From positions 1 through 21,056 of the forward strand of contig JAGMEL010000095.1 in the NCBI GenBank assembly GCA_023128195.1: DNA of 21,056 bases. The letters are read 5' to 3'. The position numbers were made by a program, and so were the translations under genes. This DNA is from Caldifarciminota bacterium (lineage in GTDB: Bacteria > Hydrothermota > Tepidihabitantia > SM23-42). Below the pieces are notes generated by a model. It ran no database searches. It was not told the DNA's origin and worked only from the letters and a program-made list of their open reading frames with translations. This document shows, piece by piece, positions 8,535 to 15,350 of the stretch. The stretch's first letter is position 1; each line of letters opens with the position of its first letter.

Positions 8535-9305
8535 ATGAAAGAATATACTATTAGCCAAAAAGCAAGAATTGATAAATCGGTAATTATTGGTCCTTACTCC
8601 ATTATCGAAGAAAATGTAGAAATCGGTGCTAATAATAAAATTGGCAGTTATGTTATTGTAAAAAAGGGAACAATTATTGGGAATAACAACAATATCCATG
8701 CAGGAGTACAAATTGGCATAGACCCACAGGATTACCATTTTGAGGGTGAACCCTCAAAATGTATTATCGGTGACAATAATATAATAAGGGAATATACAAC
8801 GATCTCAAGGGCTACCGGCAAAAACGCGAAAACAATTATAGGCAGTAATAATTTTATTATGACTTATGTACATATTGCCCATAATAATAAAATAGGAAGT
8901 AATACAATTATATCAAGTGGCGCTCAGCTTGGTGGTTATGTTGAGGTCGATAATTTTGTTAACATTGGTGGTCTTGCCGGTATTCATCAATTCTGTCGAA
9001 TCGGTAGATATGCAATGCTCGGTGCGAAGTCCTATCTTAATAAAGATATACTTCCTTATTTGTTAGCAAGGGGGAATCGAGCAAAAATCTATGGTGTGAA
9101 TATAATGGGTTTGCAGCGCAATTCATTTTCCCATGAACAGATTGAAGATATTAAGAGTATATGTAGAATTATCTACAATTCATCTTACAATTTAACTGAA
9201 TGTATCAAGATATTAAAGAAAAAAGAGGCTACAAACAAATATATTGGTGACATTATAAAATTTATTGAACTATCTAAACGCGGGATACTTTTAAAAACGT
9301 TATAA
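8535..9305 (+). CDS. lpxA: UDP-N-acetylglucosamine acyltransferase (first step of lipid A synthesis)
   Basis: A 256-residue left-handed beta-helix acyltransferase. Hexapeptide repeats fill residues 10-185; the family marks are DPQDYHFEGEPS near 64-74, HIAHNNKIG with His113 and His116 (the latter matching the catalytic His125 of E. coli LpxA), and GIHQFCRIGRYAMLGA, followed by GNRAKIYGVNIMGL and the C-terminal helical domain. It transfers a 3-hydroxyacyl group from ACP to UDP-GlcNAc, so the organism should make lipid A and have an outer membrane. No Shine-Dalgarno site is visible; the upstream 40 bases are a tandem array ending one base before the ATG. A start here fits the family N-terminus. 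lpxC and lpxD are not in the window. Confidence 0.96.
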   Translation: MKEYTISQKARIDKSVIIGPYSIIEENVEIGANNKIGSYVIVKKGTIIGNNNNIHAGVQIGIDPQDYHFEGEPSKCIIGDNNIIREYTTISRATGKNAKTIIGSNNFIMTYVHIAHNNKIGSNTIISSGAQLGGYVEVDNFVNIGGLAGIHQFCRIGRYAMLGAKSYLNKDILPYLLARGNRAKIYGVNIMGLQRNSFSHEQIEDIKSICRIIYNSSYNLTECIKILKKKEATNKYIGDIIKFIELSKRGILLKTL

Positions 9306-9316
9306 ATAACGTTTTT
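9293..9316. terminator. Palindrome over the lpxA stop codon, possible terminator
   Basis: AAAAACGTTAT (9293-9303) and ATAACGTTTTT (9306-9316) are perfect inverted arms 2 bases apart, spanning the TAA of lpxA. The A-tract/T-tract layout could work in either direction between lpxA and the convergent small gene at 9539, but the stem has only one CG step on each arm, so it is weak as a classical intrinsic terminator. Confidence 0.45.
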
Positions 9317-9317
9317 A

Positions 9318-9345
9318 AGCTCCAAGCTCCAAATTCCAAATTCCA
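9318..9345 (+). repeat. 7-bp tandem array downstream of lpxA
   Basis: Units AGCTCCA, AGCTCCA, AATTCCA, AATTCCA in register, then decaying copies (AATAAAT and on) to about 9365. This is one of several 7-bp arrays in the window and lies two bases after the palindrome over the lpxA stop. Confidence 0.7.
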
Positions 9346-9381
9346 AATAAATTCAAATGTTCCAAACAACAAATTTTGAAT

Positions 9382-9515
9382 CCCGCTTGTCTGTGACGGG
9401 CAAGGATGAACCCCGCTCCTCTTCGAGGGGCGTGGGTGAATTTAATTATTTATATTTTGAAAATATTTATAATTTCGAAATTAAGATTTATTCCGCCCTT
9501 TTTGAAAGGAGCGGG
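9382..9515. repeat. Cluster of GC-rich imperfect hairpins in AT-rich spacer
   Basis: The space between lpxA and the convergent small gene holds three GC-rich imperfect hairpins: about 9386-9404 (CTTGTC...GGGCAAG), about 9411-9436 (CCCCGCTCCTC facing GAGGGGCGTGGG) and about 9492-9514 (CCGCCCTTT facing AAAGGAGCGG). GAACCCCGC and GGGTGAAT at the second echo the borders of the ACCCCGT hairpin family elsewhere in the window. Between them lies AT-rich DNA with a 14-bp palindrome centred near 9472. No gene is seen on the plus strand. Confidence 0.5.
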
Positions 9516-9538
9516 ATTTAGCCGAGGAGTAGCGAGGC

Positions 9539-9634
9539 TTATCTTAATTTCTTCTTATGACGGTCTCTTTTACGTCTTTTTTTCAATTTATGTTTCTTAA
9601 TCTTTTTTAATTTTCTTTTTCTGCCGCAAGGCAT
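9539..9634 (-). CDS. Tiny basic ribosomal protein of the bS22/mS38 (AURKAIP1/COX24) type
   Basis: A 31-residue ORF starting MPCGRKRKLKKIKKHK and continuing KRRKRDRHKKKLR; more than half of its residues are Lys or Arg. This fits the small AURKAIP1/COX24-domain proteins of Bacteroidota and other bacteria, which resemble bS22 of mycobacterial ribosomes and mitochondrial mS38, where a single basic helix binds 16S/12S rRNA in the small subunit. It is supported as a real gene by a perfect AAGGAGG site 8 bases before the ATG and by a near-consensus promoter about 140 bases upstream. It converges with lpxA and is divergent from the PAP2 gene. The predicted leader (about 130 nt) contains one ACCCCGT hairpin. 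Family membership is from memory of the pattern, not a search. Confidence 0.82.
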   Translation of the reverse strand: MPCGRKRKLKKIKKHKLKKRRKRDRHKKKLR

Positions 9635-9642
9635 ATAATAAA

Positions 9643-9649
9643 CCTCCTT
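9643..9649 (-). promoter_or_regulatory. Strong Shine-Dalgarno site of the bS22/mS38-like gene
   Basis: On the minus strand the sequence is AAGGAGG, with 8 bases before the ATG at 9634. It is the best ribosome-binding site in the window and decides that this very short ORF is translated. Confidence 0.85.
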
Positions 9650-9683
9650 AAAAAAATAAAAACCTGAATGCCTAAATTCCTAA

Positions 9684-9715
9684 ACCCCGTTAGATGTTTA
9701 CTATCTAAACGGGGT
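9684..9715. repeat. ACCCCGT hairpin element A (short loop)
   Basis: ACCCCGTTAGAT (9684-9695) and ATCTAAACGGGGT (9703-9715) pair with one bulged A around a 7-base loop. It is preceded by AAATTCCT-type 7-bp units. It lies between the promoter and the start codon of the bS22/mS38-like gene, so it should be transcribed in that leader. Confidence 0.8.
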
Positions 9716-9770
9716 AAATATCTAAGAAATAATAATATTGAAACAAATATTTCAATTTTTCTATTATTAG

Positions 9771-9798
9771 ATTATACAAAAAATTGTTCGGAAGTCAA
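9771..9798 (-). promoter_or_regulatory. Promoter of the bS22/mS38-like gene
   Basis: On the minus strand TTGACT (9793-9798) and TATAAT (9771-9776) are separated by 16 bp. The predicted start near 9764 gives a leader of about 130 nt that contains hairpin element A. The spacer between the start codons of the two divergent genes (9635-9970) holds, in order, this gene's ribosome site, hairpin A, this promoter, an 8-bp array and the PAP2 promoter. Confidence 0.75.
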
Positions 9799-9807
9799 GC
9801 GCAATGA

Positions 9808-9839
9808 TTGGTTAAATGGTTAAATAGTTAAATGATTAA
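9808..9839 (+). repeat. Degenerate 8-bp tandem array (ATGGTTAA type)
   Basis: Four units in register: TTGGTTAA, ATGGTTAA, ATAGTTAA, ATGATTAA. It lies just upstream of the -35 of the bS22/mS38-like gene. The same unit, in a different phase, recurs at 15568. Confidence 0.8.
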
Positions 9840-9937
9840 ACAAAATATTAATTACTTATTATCACTATCCAGTTTGCCAAAACCTATCATCCATTTTTTC
9901 CCGCATCTTAACCCCGAACCCAATAACCAATATGCCA

Positions 9938-9965
9938 TTGACATCATCTCTGTTCAGAATATAAT
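9938..9965 (+). promoter_or_regulatory. Promoter of the PAP2 gene (leaderless arrangement)
   Basis: TTGACA (9938-9943) and TATAAT (9960-9965), both perfect, with a 16-bp spacer. Only five bases separate the -10 from the ATG at 9971, so transcription should begin at or within a base or two of the start codon. No Shine-Dalgarno site can fit. Confidence 0.75.
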
Positions 9966-9970
9966 TGCCA

Positions 9971-10474
9971 ATGTTATTGCTTTTTATCTTTGCTCAGGCT
10001 TTCTGTAATTTTGAAGAAGATATATATATAACAATCAGCGAAGATTGGCAGTCCAAACCAATAAATTGCTTTATGAAGGGTGTAAATATTGTATCATATC
10101 CACTACTCAATGTTGTACCACCAATAGCATTATATATAAATGAAAAGGAAGATGTTGCCAAACATGGTATTATCGGCTTTATTGGTAACTGTGTTACATT
10201 ATTTCCATTGAAGTATACAATAAATCGGCAAAGACCCGAAGGGGAATATGAGAGATGGGATTCATCTTTTCCATCAGGCCATACAGCATTTACCTTTACC
10301 CAGGCTGTAGTTTATTCGCACCATTATCCAAAGATTAGAGTGCCTCTTTACCTGTATGCAACGGTTGTTGGTTTTTCAAGGATATATCTGGGCAAGCATT
10401 ACCCAACAGATGTAATTGGCGGTGCAGCATTGGGTCTTTTAATAGGATACCTTACAGTTAAATTAGTAAAATAG
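9971..10474 (+). CDS. PAP2-family membrane phosphatase
   Basis: A 167-residue protein with all three PAP2 phosphatase motifs: KYTINRQRP (81-89), PSGHT (101-105, catalytic His104) and SRIYLGKHYPTD (136-147, catalytic His143 and Asp147). Hydrophobic stretches (start to about 12, about 35-55, 66-80, 125-140, 145-165) suit a short membrane enzyme. Such proteins remove phosphate from isoprenyl pyrophosphates, phosphatidic acid or lipid A-like lipids; which one cannot be told, though lpxA nearby makes an envelope lipid likely. I take ATG 9971 and not the TTG at 9965, because 9965 is the last base of a perfect -10 box. The first 12 residues are hydrophobic and could be a short signal or first helix. 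Confidence 0.88.
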   Translation: MLLLFIFAQAFCNFEEDIYITISEDWQSKPINCFMKGVNIVSYPLLNVVPPIALYINEKEDVAKHGIIGFIGNCVTLFPLKYTINRQRPEGEYERWDSSFPSGHTAFTFTQAVVYSHHYPKIRVPLYLYATVVGFSRIYLGKHYPTDVIGGAALGLLIGYLTVKLVK

Positions 10475-10482
10475 ACAATAAA

Positions 10483-10517
10483 CAGTAGTCAGTAGATAGT
10501 AGTCAATAGTCAGTAGA
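10483..10517 (+). repeat. 7-bp tandem array (CAGTAGT/CAGTAGA)
   Basis: Five units: CAGTAGT, CAGTAGA, TAGTAGT, CAATAGT, CAGTAGA, starting 8 bases after the PAP2 stop. It forms one arm of an inverted pair with the array at 10554. Confidence 0.8.
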
Positions 10518-10553
10518 CAGTTTGAACAAAGGCATCAATATATATATATAATT

Positions 10554-10577
10554 ACTGTCTACTAACTACTAGCTACT
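10554..10577 (-). repeat. 7-bp tandem array, inverted partner, over the MATE stop codon
   Basis: On the minus strand the units are AGTAGCT, AGTAGTT, AGTAGAC, AGT. The first unit contains the TAG stop of the MATE gene. The inner 14 bases match the inverse of 10508-10521 at 13 positions, so 10508-10567 can form a hairpin around an AT-rich loop between the two convergent genes. Confidence 0.8.
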
Positions 10578-11955
10578 TATGTACTCTGTTTATGTTGTCT
10601 AAAAGCTCAAGTCCTTTCTTATGCCATTTACCGCTGGCATACCAAATTGCTATTATTATAGCCTCGATACCATAAGAAATAAACATCGCCCACCACACGC
10701 CGGTTATACCCATTCTCAACTTTTGTGAAAAAAGGATTGCAAGTATAATAAACAATGCAAGTTTAAATAATCCAGCAAACATGGGCGGTAATGTATCGCC
10801 TGCTCCTCTAAAGACTCCGGTTAAGCTCATAATTATGCCAACAAACACCAAATATAATGATACTATTTGGATAAATTGAATGCCGTAATTTATTACCTGG
10901 TAATTTTGAGTAAATATGCTGAACAATAATTTTGCATTTGCAATAAAAACAATACCGAAAAAAACCATAATTGCCGTGCTGAATAATATGGAAACATGAC
11001 CAATCTGCATTGTCTTTTTTAGATTACGGGCACCAAGACTTTGCCCTATTAGCGTAGTAGTGGCAATACCAATACTTACAACCGGAAGGCTTGACAATTG
11101 CAGAATCCGAATACCAATGCCTAATGCAGCAAGGGCATATTCACTGAATGATGATACAATTCTAAATACTGCCATGCTGCTGAATGCCATTAAACTGTAT
11201 GAGATTCCAGCAGGTATACCTACACTTAAAATAGTTTTTATAACCCTGGTTTCCAAATACCATTTTTTAAAGATTTTTACTTTTATTCCTGATTTTCCTT
11301 TCATTAAAATCATAAATCCGACTAAAAAACTTACGCATTTGGCAATCACCGTTGCAATTGCTGCACCCTGCACTTCAAGTCTTGGGAAAAAGCCTATGCC
11401 GAATATTAATAATGGATCAAGAACAAGATTGATAATTGTTGCAACCAACATAATCTTCATCGGGGTTTTCATATCGCCGGCGCCACGAAAGGCGTAGTTT
11501 ATACTGAATGATATCAATTGAAAAAAGAATCCAATGAAGATAATTTTCAGATAACCTGTACTTATTATAAGTACATCAGCACGGCCGCCGAGTAATGACA
11601 TGATCTGTTTTGCGAAGATAAAACCTGAAATACAGACTGGCAAGGCAATAATTGAGGCGAGAAGCAAAGATTGTTTTACAATGTTATTTGCATTATCTAT
11701 CTGTTTTGCCCCATAGAATTGGGCTATTAGTGCTACTGAGCCTGATCCGATAATTTGTCCCACAGCCAGGATAATAAAAAAAACATTTCCGGCAAGCGAT
11801 ACAGCAGCAATTGCTGCCGTCCCTAATTTTCCAACCCAGAATATATCAATAATATTGTACCCTACTTGCATTGTAAATGCCAGAACAATGGGCCAGGCAA
11901 GTATGGTTAATTGTTTGAAAATATTAAAATAACTTTTCTGTATAGTGTTCTGCAT
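10573..11955 (-). CDS. MATE-family efflux transporter
   Basis: A 460-residue polytopic protein with about 12 predicted membrane helices and the family's internal two-fold layout. Marks include LAWPIVLAFTMQVGYNIIDIFWVG at the start, the GSGSVALIAQFYGA segment in the first half, the FRGAGDMKTPM turn between halves, and its counterpart FRGAGDTLPPM in the second half. MATE proteins export cationic drugs, toxins or metabolites using an H+ or Na+ gradient; the substrate is unknown. The ATG has no Shine-Dalgarno site; a TATAAT lies 9 bases upstream, so the message may be nearly leaderless, though no good -35 is seen. It converges with the PAP2 gene, and its stop codon lies inside a heptamer array. 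Confidence 0.93.
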   Translation of the reverse strand: MQNTIQKSYFNIFKQLTILAWPIVLAFTMQVGYNIIDIFWVGKLGTAAIAAVSLAGNVFFIILAVGQIIGSGSVALIAQFYGAKQIDNANNIVKQSLLLASIIALPVCISGFIFAKQIMSLLGGRADVLIISTGYLKIIFIGFFFQLISFSINYAFRGAGDMKTPMKIMLVATIINLVLDPLLIFGIGFFPRLEVQGAAIATVIAKCVSFLVGFMILMKGKSGIKVKIFKKWYLETRVIKTILSVGIPAGISYSLMAFSSMAVFRIVSSFSEYALAALGIGIRILQLSSLPVVSIGIATTTLIGQSLGARNLKKTMQIGHVSILFSTAIMVFFGIVFIANAKLLFSIFTQNYQVINYGIQFIQIVSLYLVFVGIIMSLTGVFRGAGDTLPPMFAGLFKLALFIILAILFSQKLRMGITGVWWAMFISYGIEAIIIAIWYASGKWHKKGLELLDNINRVHK

Positions 11956-12037
11956 AGATTAGATATTATATATATAATTTTGTATTAATAAAGGGTAAGA
12001 TAAGATAATCCTCACTATCATTCGGCTAAATCCTAAA

Positions 12038-12066
12038 TTCAATCCTGAATCAAGTTCAGGACTAAA
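12038..12066 (+). repeat. 29-bp repeat module with CCTGAA hairpin (copy 1)
   Basis: This is identical to 20775-20803. It contains a perfect small hairpin: CCTGAA (12044-12049), loop TCAAG, TTCAGG (12055-12060). In both places it is followed within a few bases by an ACCCYGT hairpin, so the two parts travel as a composite element. Confidence 0.85.
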
Positions 12067-12072
12067 AACTTT

Positions 12073-12174
12073 ACCCTGTGAAATACAGCCTTCCTTGAAG
12101 GATTCTATCTTCACTAACTTTGATTGTTTTCCTTTTTCATTTTCCATTATTAGATTACTCCTGTTTCACGGGGT
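12073..12174. repeat. ACCCCGT hairpin element C (long loop)
   Basis: ACCCTGTGAAATACAG (12073-12088) faces CTGTTTCACGGGGT (12161-12174): about 14 pairs including one T-G, with a two-base bulge, around a 72-base loop. The loop has its own small hairpin (CCTTC...GAAGG near 12089). The right border reads GGGTGAACAA, as in elements D and F. Confidence 0.7.
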
Positions 12175-12254
12175 GAACAATATCAAAGTTCAAATATTTA
12201 AATTTAAAACTTTTAGTTTAGAACATTTAAATTTTATTTATTAGTATTTGCCTG

Positions 12255-12353
12255 CCCCGTTAGATAAAACCGATTATTGAAGATATATACACTGAAGTGT
12301 TTTTACAGTTCTATAAATGTTTTAAAAATAAATTAGACGTATATCTAACGGGG
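12255..12353. repeat. ACCCCGT hairpin element B (long loop)
   Basis: CCCCGTTAGATA (12255-12266) and TATCTAACGGGG (12342-12353) are a perfect 12-bp inverted repeat around a 75-base AT-rich loop. The loop contains ACACTGAAGTGT followed by T's, a small terminator-like hairpin on the plus strand. The stem resembles element A; the loop length resembles element C. Confidence 0.75.
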
Positions 12354-12451
12354 TGAAAATTTCGATATTAGGATTTAGTATTTGTTCAGCTTTGCAATAA
12401 TTCTCGCACCCTTGGATGCGGAATATAGAGATAATTGTTCAATAGTGATAA

Positions 12452-14890
12452 TTACAGATGTGAACGATAGCGGTCTTTAAGTTCTGCTTTCTTTCCTTTG
12501 TTCCAGCCAGAAACCTTGGTGAAATAACCTGTTACCCTTGTTATGTGATCGATATTTTCACTGTTGCAGTGGGGACACTTACTTCTCAGTCCTCTTGATG
12601 TTTTAAAACAGTCATTACAGGTTGTAAATTCTGGGGAGAAGGCAATCTGAGCATTACGAGAATTATTGAATGTTTTGACAACAAAATTGGCAATCGATTC
12701 TTTTGAAGGTTGTGATTCGCCAAGCCACACGTGGGTTAATGCACCTGCCTCAATCATATCATGAAACTTACCTTCTGTTTTTACCCTTTCAATTGGATCG
12801 ATGGGCACACTAACATTCAAGTAGGTTGAATTGGTGTAGTAAACAGAATTATTTTCATTATTCCCCTTTACAACATTGATTGTTTCATTCGGAAAATGTT
12901 CGAGGTCTAATCGGGCAAGACGATGCGCAGCAGATTCAGCAGGAGTTTGTTCCATAACCAGTCGCAGACCGCTAGCTTTTGATAAAGATTTGATGCGTAT
13001 GTGTAGATAAGCCAAGATTTTAAGTCCAAAACGTAAAGCTGTTTCATCTTCATGCATTTCTTTTCCTATATGGTGTTGTACGAGTTCGTTCAGTCCGAGT
13101 AGACCAATAAGATAGGTTGCACGATGGAGTCTCAGATATTGTTCGCCGTCTCTTTCCATGGTTAAGAGAGCCAGGGGACCTTCACCTTTCAATGAAATAA
13201 TTCTTTCGATGAAATTCTTTTTCTGTATATGTGCTTGTACTGCGAGATCCAAAAACTCATCGAGCTTCTTTAATAGTATTTCATCGTCATGCTTGGCTAA
13301 ATAGGCTGCTTTAGGTAGATTTAAGGTTACATTTTGCAAAGCAGTATAACGCATCTTCCACGGGGTACGGGCATCTTCCAGATCTGATTCTTCAAGTTTG
13401 AATGATAACCTGCAGCATTCAGATATTTTTGCAGTCTCTCCCCGGTCAAAGACATAATAAGTATTTCCACGCTTAGAAGAGACATCGCCAATATGATTGA
13501 GAAAATCTTTCCAGCCTGGCGTTTTGAAAAAGTCTTCAGTTATGTGAACCAAAGGCTTTGGGAAAAAGAAAGGTCTTCCTGTGCCATCACCATCCATGTA
13601 TATATCGAATAGTGCCCAGGCAAATCTTTGTGCATCTTCAGCATATTCGCCATACTTTTTTCCTGTATATTTACCAGCCGGGCCGATTGCTTCAACGTCC
13701 TTAAAGTGTTTTGGTACTTCCCAGTAAAGGTTCAAATCTGAGAATATCGCCTGACCACCACGTGCCACAGATTGTTGTGAATATTCAAATATGAGCATCT
13801 GGGCAAGTTGATGAATTTCGCGATCTGTCATTTTAGTTAAAAAAGGAGCAAAAAAGATATTTACTGCATCCCAACCAATAGCCCCGGCAAAATGTCCTTG
13901 AAGCGCGGCAGAAAACTTAACCATATGAGCAAGTAATGTATCAGCATGTTTGGCTGGTTTAGCAATTGATAATGCATTGGGTAAATTTAAGCCAAATTTC
14001 TTAACATATTCTAAGGACTGGCCAGAACAATAGGGTCTGTCGCCGAAACCTAAGTCATGTAAATGGATGTCTCCCCTGATATGGGCATCTGAGACATCGC
14101 GACTGAATACTTCAGAAAGCATATACTGTTTCTTCACGGTCTCGGCAATTGTCATATTCGTTGCCTCTGGATTATGGGGAATATTGGCGTTCTCTCGATT
14201 TGCGTAAAGCATTATTTTTTCTACATCATAGATCGGTATTCCTAATCTTGTATGGCGCAACCTTGAATTTTCCAGACCATGTTCAATAAGTTTTACGTTA
14301 ACTATCTCACGAATGAGCGAGGATGAGATAAGATGTACACTGGAGTCTAAAATTGTTTCTTCAGTTTCTTCAGCGATCTTTTTAGCAACATACGGTTCCA
14401 AGCCAGTTTCATTCTGTAATGCATTTATAATTCTATTACGGTCCCAGGAGACAAAATCGTCATCTGAAGTACGGACAAATAATGCATAGTCGGTTGCCTC
14501 ACGCTCATCAGATTTTTTTTCCAATAATTTCTTTTTTCTCAGTATCTCACGTTGTCTCCGATATAGGATATAAGCCTTGGCAGTACGGGCATGACCACTC
14601 TCAATGAGGATTTTCTCAACTGTATCCTGAATCTCTTCGATTTCTGGTGTTTTATCACCCTTTAAAGTGTATAAGAATAGAGTTACTTCATCTGCTAATT
14701 TTTCGGCAAGGTTCTTATCTTCACCACCGACTGCCTTAGCAGCCAGGTAGATTGCATTAGATATTTTAGACTTGTCAAAAGGAACAATTTGTCCATTTCT
14801 TTTCTTAATATATTGAAATACTGTTCCCTTGGGAATCTCTTCAGAGATCCCAATTCTTAACGATGCTTTCTCTACTGTTTTTTCTTCCAA
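12452..14890 (-). CDS. nrdD: Anaerobic (class III) ribonucleoside-triphosphate reductase
   Basis: An 812-residue glycyl-radical enzyme that reduces ribonucleotides to deoxyribonucleotides without oxygen. An N-terminal ATP-cone (about 25-112, with NGQIVPFDKSKI) is followed by a second cone-like region (about 135-225). The catalytic barrel carries Cys288 in PYCSGQ, the expected thiyl cysteine, and ECCRLSF with Cys492/493. The C-terminus has a zinc site (Cys758, 761, 772, 775) and the glycyl-radical loop RVTGYF with Gly788. The start is TTG 14890, inside the end of nrdR (19-base overlap), chosen because AGGAG lies 5 bases upstream and no ATG precedes the ATP-cone. The activase nrdG is not next to it in this window. 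Confidence 0.96.
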   Translation of the reverse strand: MEEKTVEKASLRIGISEEIPKGTVFQYIKKRNGQIVPFDKSKISNAIYLAAKAVGGEDKNLAEKLADEVTLFLYTLKGDKTPEIEEIQDTVEKILIESGHARTAKAYILYRRQREILRKKKLLEKKSDEREATDYALFVRTSDDDFVSWDRNRIINALQNETGLEPYVAKKIAEETEETILDSSVHLISSSLIREIVNVKLIEHGLENSRLRHTRLGIPIYDVEKIMLYANRENANIPHNPEATNMTIAETVKKQYMLSEVFSRDVSDAHIRGDIHLHDLGFGDRPYCSGQSLEYVKKFGLNLPNALSIAKPAKHADTLLAHMVKFSAALQGHFAGAIGWDAVNIFFAPFLTKMTDREIHQLAQMLIFEYSQQSVARGGQAIFSDLNLYWEVPKHFKDVEAIGPAGKYTGKKYGEYAEDAQRFAWALFDIYMDGDGTGRPFFFPKPLVHITEDFFKTPGWKDFLNHIGDVSSKRGNTYYVFDRGETAKISECCRLSFKLEESDLEDARTPWKMRYTALQNVTLNLPKAAYLAKHDDEILLKKLDEFLDLAVQAHIQKKNFIERIISLKGEGPLALLTMERDGEQYLRLHRATYLIGLLGLNELVQHHIGKEMHEDETALRFGLKILAYLHIRIKSLSKASGLRLVMEQTPAESAAHRLARLDLEHFPNETINVVKGNNENNSVYYTNSTYLNVSVPIDPIERVKTEGKFHDMIEAGALTHVWLGESQPSKESIANFVVKTFNNSRNAQIAFSPEFTTCNDCFKTSRGLRSKCPHCNSENIDHITRVTGYFTKVSGWNKGKKAELKDRYRSHL

Positions 14891-15345
14891 TTTCGCTCCT
14901 TTTTTATTTTTGATAGTTCCCTTGCGAACTTATTTATATTTGTAAATTTACGATACACCGAGGCAAATCGTACATAACTGACTTCATCTAATTCCAATAA
15001 TAAATCCAGAATCATTCGACCAATATCCGAAGATTTTATCTCAGTTTGATATTTATCAGATAGGCTGTCCTCAATATCATTAACAATAGCCTCAATCTTT
15101 TCTGCTGATATCGGACGTTTTCGACAGGCCGTTGCAATGCCATTTAAAAGTTTTGCTCGGTCATAGGGTTCTCTTGTTCTATCCCGCTTGATGACAACCA
15201 GAGGTATACGTTCAATTGTTTCATAGGTTGTGAATCGAAAATGGCAATCACCACACTCCCTTCGTCTCCTTATTACTGAACCAGCTTGGGAGGTTCTGGT
15301 TTCTAAAACCCTATCTCCGTCTTTCCCGCATCGTGGACACTTCAT
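14872..15345 (-). CDS. nrdR: Transcriptional repressor of ribonucleotide reductase genes
   Basis: A 157-residue NrdR of normal length. A zinc ribbon with Cys3, Cys6, Cys31 and Cys34 and the basic stretch VIRRRRECGDC forms the DNA-binding head. VVIKRDRTREPYDRAKL opens the ATP-cone (about 49-139) that senses dATP/ATP. It represses reductase genes when dATP is high. It is cotranscribed with nrdD, overlapping it by 19 bases. An NrdR box lies at its predicted transcription start, so it probably represses its own operon. The ATG has no Shine-Dalgarno site; the bases just upstream are a 7-bp tandem array. Confidence 0.97.
   Translation of the reverse strand: MKCPRCGKDGDRVLETRTSQAGSVIRRRRECGDCHFRFTTYETIERIPLVVIKRDRTREPYDRAKLLNGIATACRKRPISAEKIEAIVNDIEDSLSDKYQTEIKSSDIGRMILDLLLELDEVSYVRFASVYRKFTNINKFARELSKIKKERNWKKKQ
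14896..14900 (-). promoter_or_regulatory. Shine-Dalgarno site that sets the TTG start of nrdD
   Basis: AGGAG on the minus strand, 5 bases before TTG 14890 and within the nrdR coding end. It favours this non-ATG start over any later codon. Confidence 0.75.
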
Positions 15346-15350
15346 AGGAC

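Larger units (their letters stand above)
11956..12451. other. Intergenic region with two long-loop hairpins
   Basis: The 496 bases between nrdD and the MATE gene hold a TATAAT-like -10 for MATE (11965-11970), a 29-base repeat module, hairpin elements C and B with loops of 72 and 75 bases, and AT-rich filler. No gene is supported; a 62-codon minus-strand ORF (11959-12147) is explained by the repeats. Confidence 0.6.

Noticed and set aside
9406..9600. 64-codon plus-strand ORF
   Set aside because: It reads through GC-rich hairpins and antisense to the bS22/mS38-like gene, which has far better signals.
9965..9970. TTG start for the PAP2 gene
   Set aside because: The T at 9965 is the last base of a perfect TATAAT, so this codon cannot be inside the transcript if that promoter is used; ATG 9971 is preferred.
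10483..10577. CRISPR array
   Set aside because: Units are 7 bp, contiguous and degenerate, with no spacers and no cas genes.
11959..12147. 62-codon minus-strand ORF
   Set aside because: It runs through hairpin element C and the 29-base module; its FSPELDSGLNLGF stretch is simply the module read in one frame and recurs in another spurious ORF near 20770. It has an AGGAG upstream, so a gene remnant disrupted by the element cannot be fully excluded.
12376..12451. Open frame after nrdD on the minus strand that looks protein-like (ends ARIIAKLNKY)
   Set aside because: It is only about 33 codons long, with no usable start codon or ribosome site; it may be a remnant, but nothing supports a gene.
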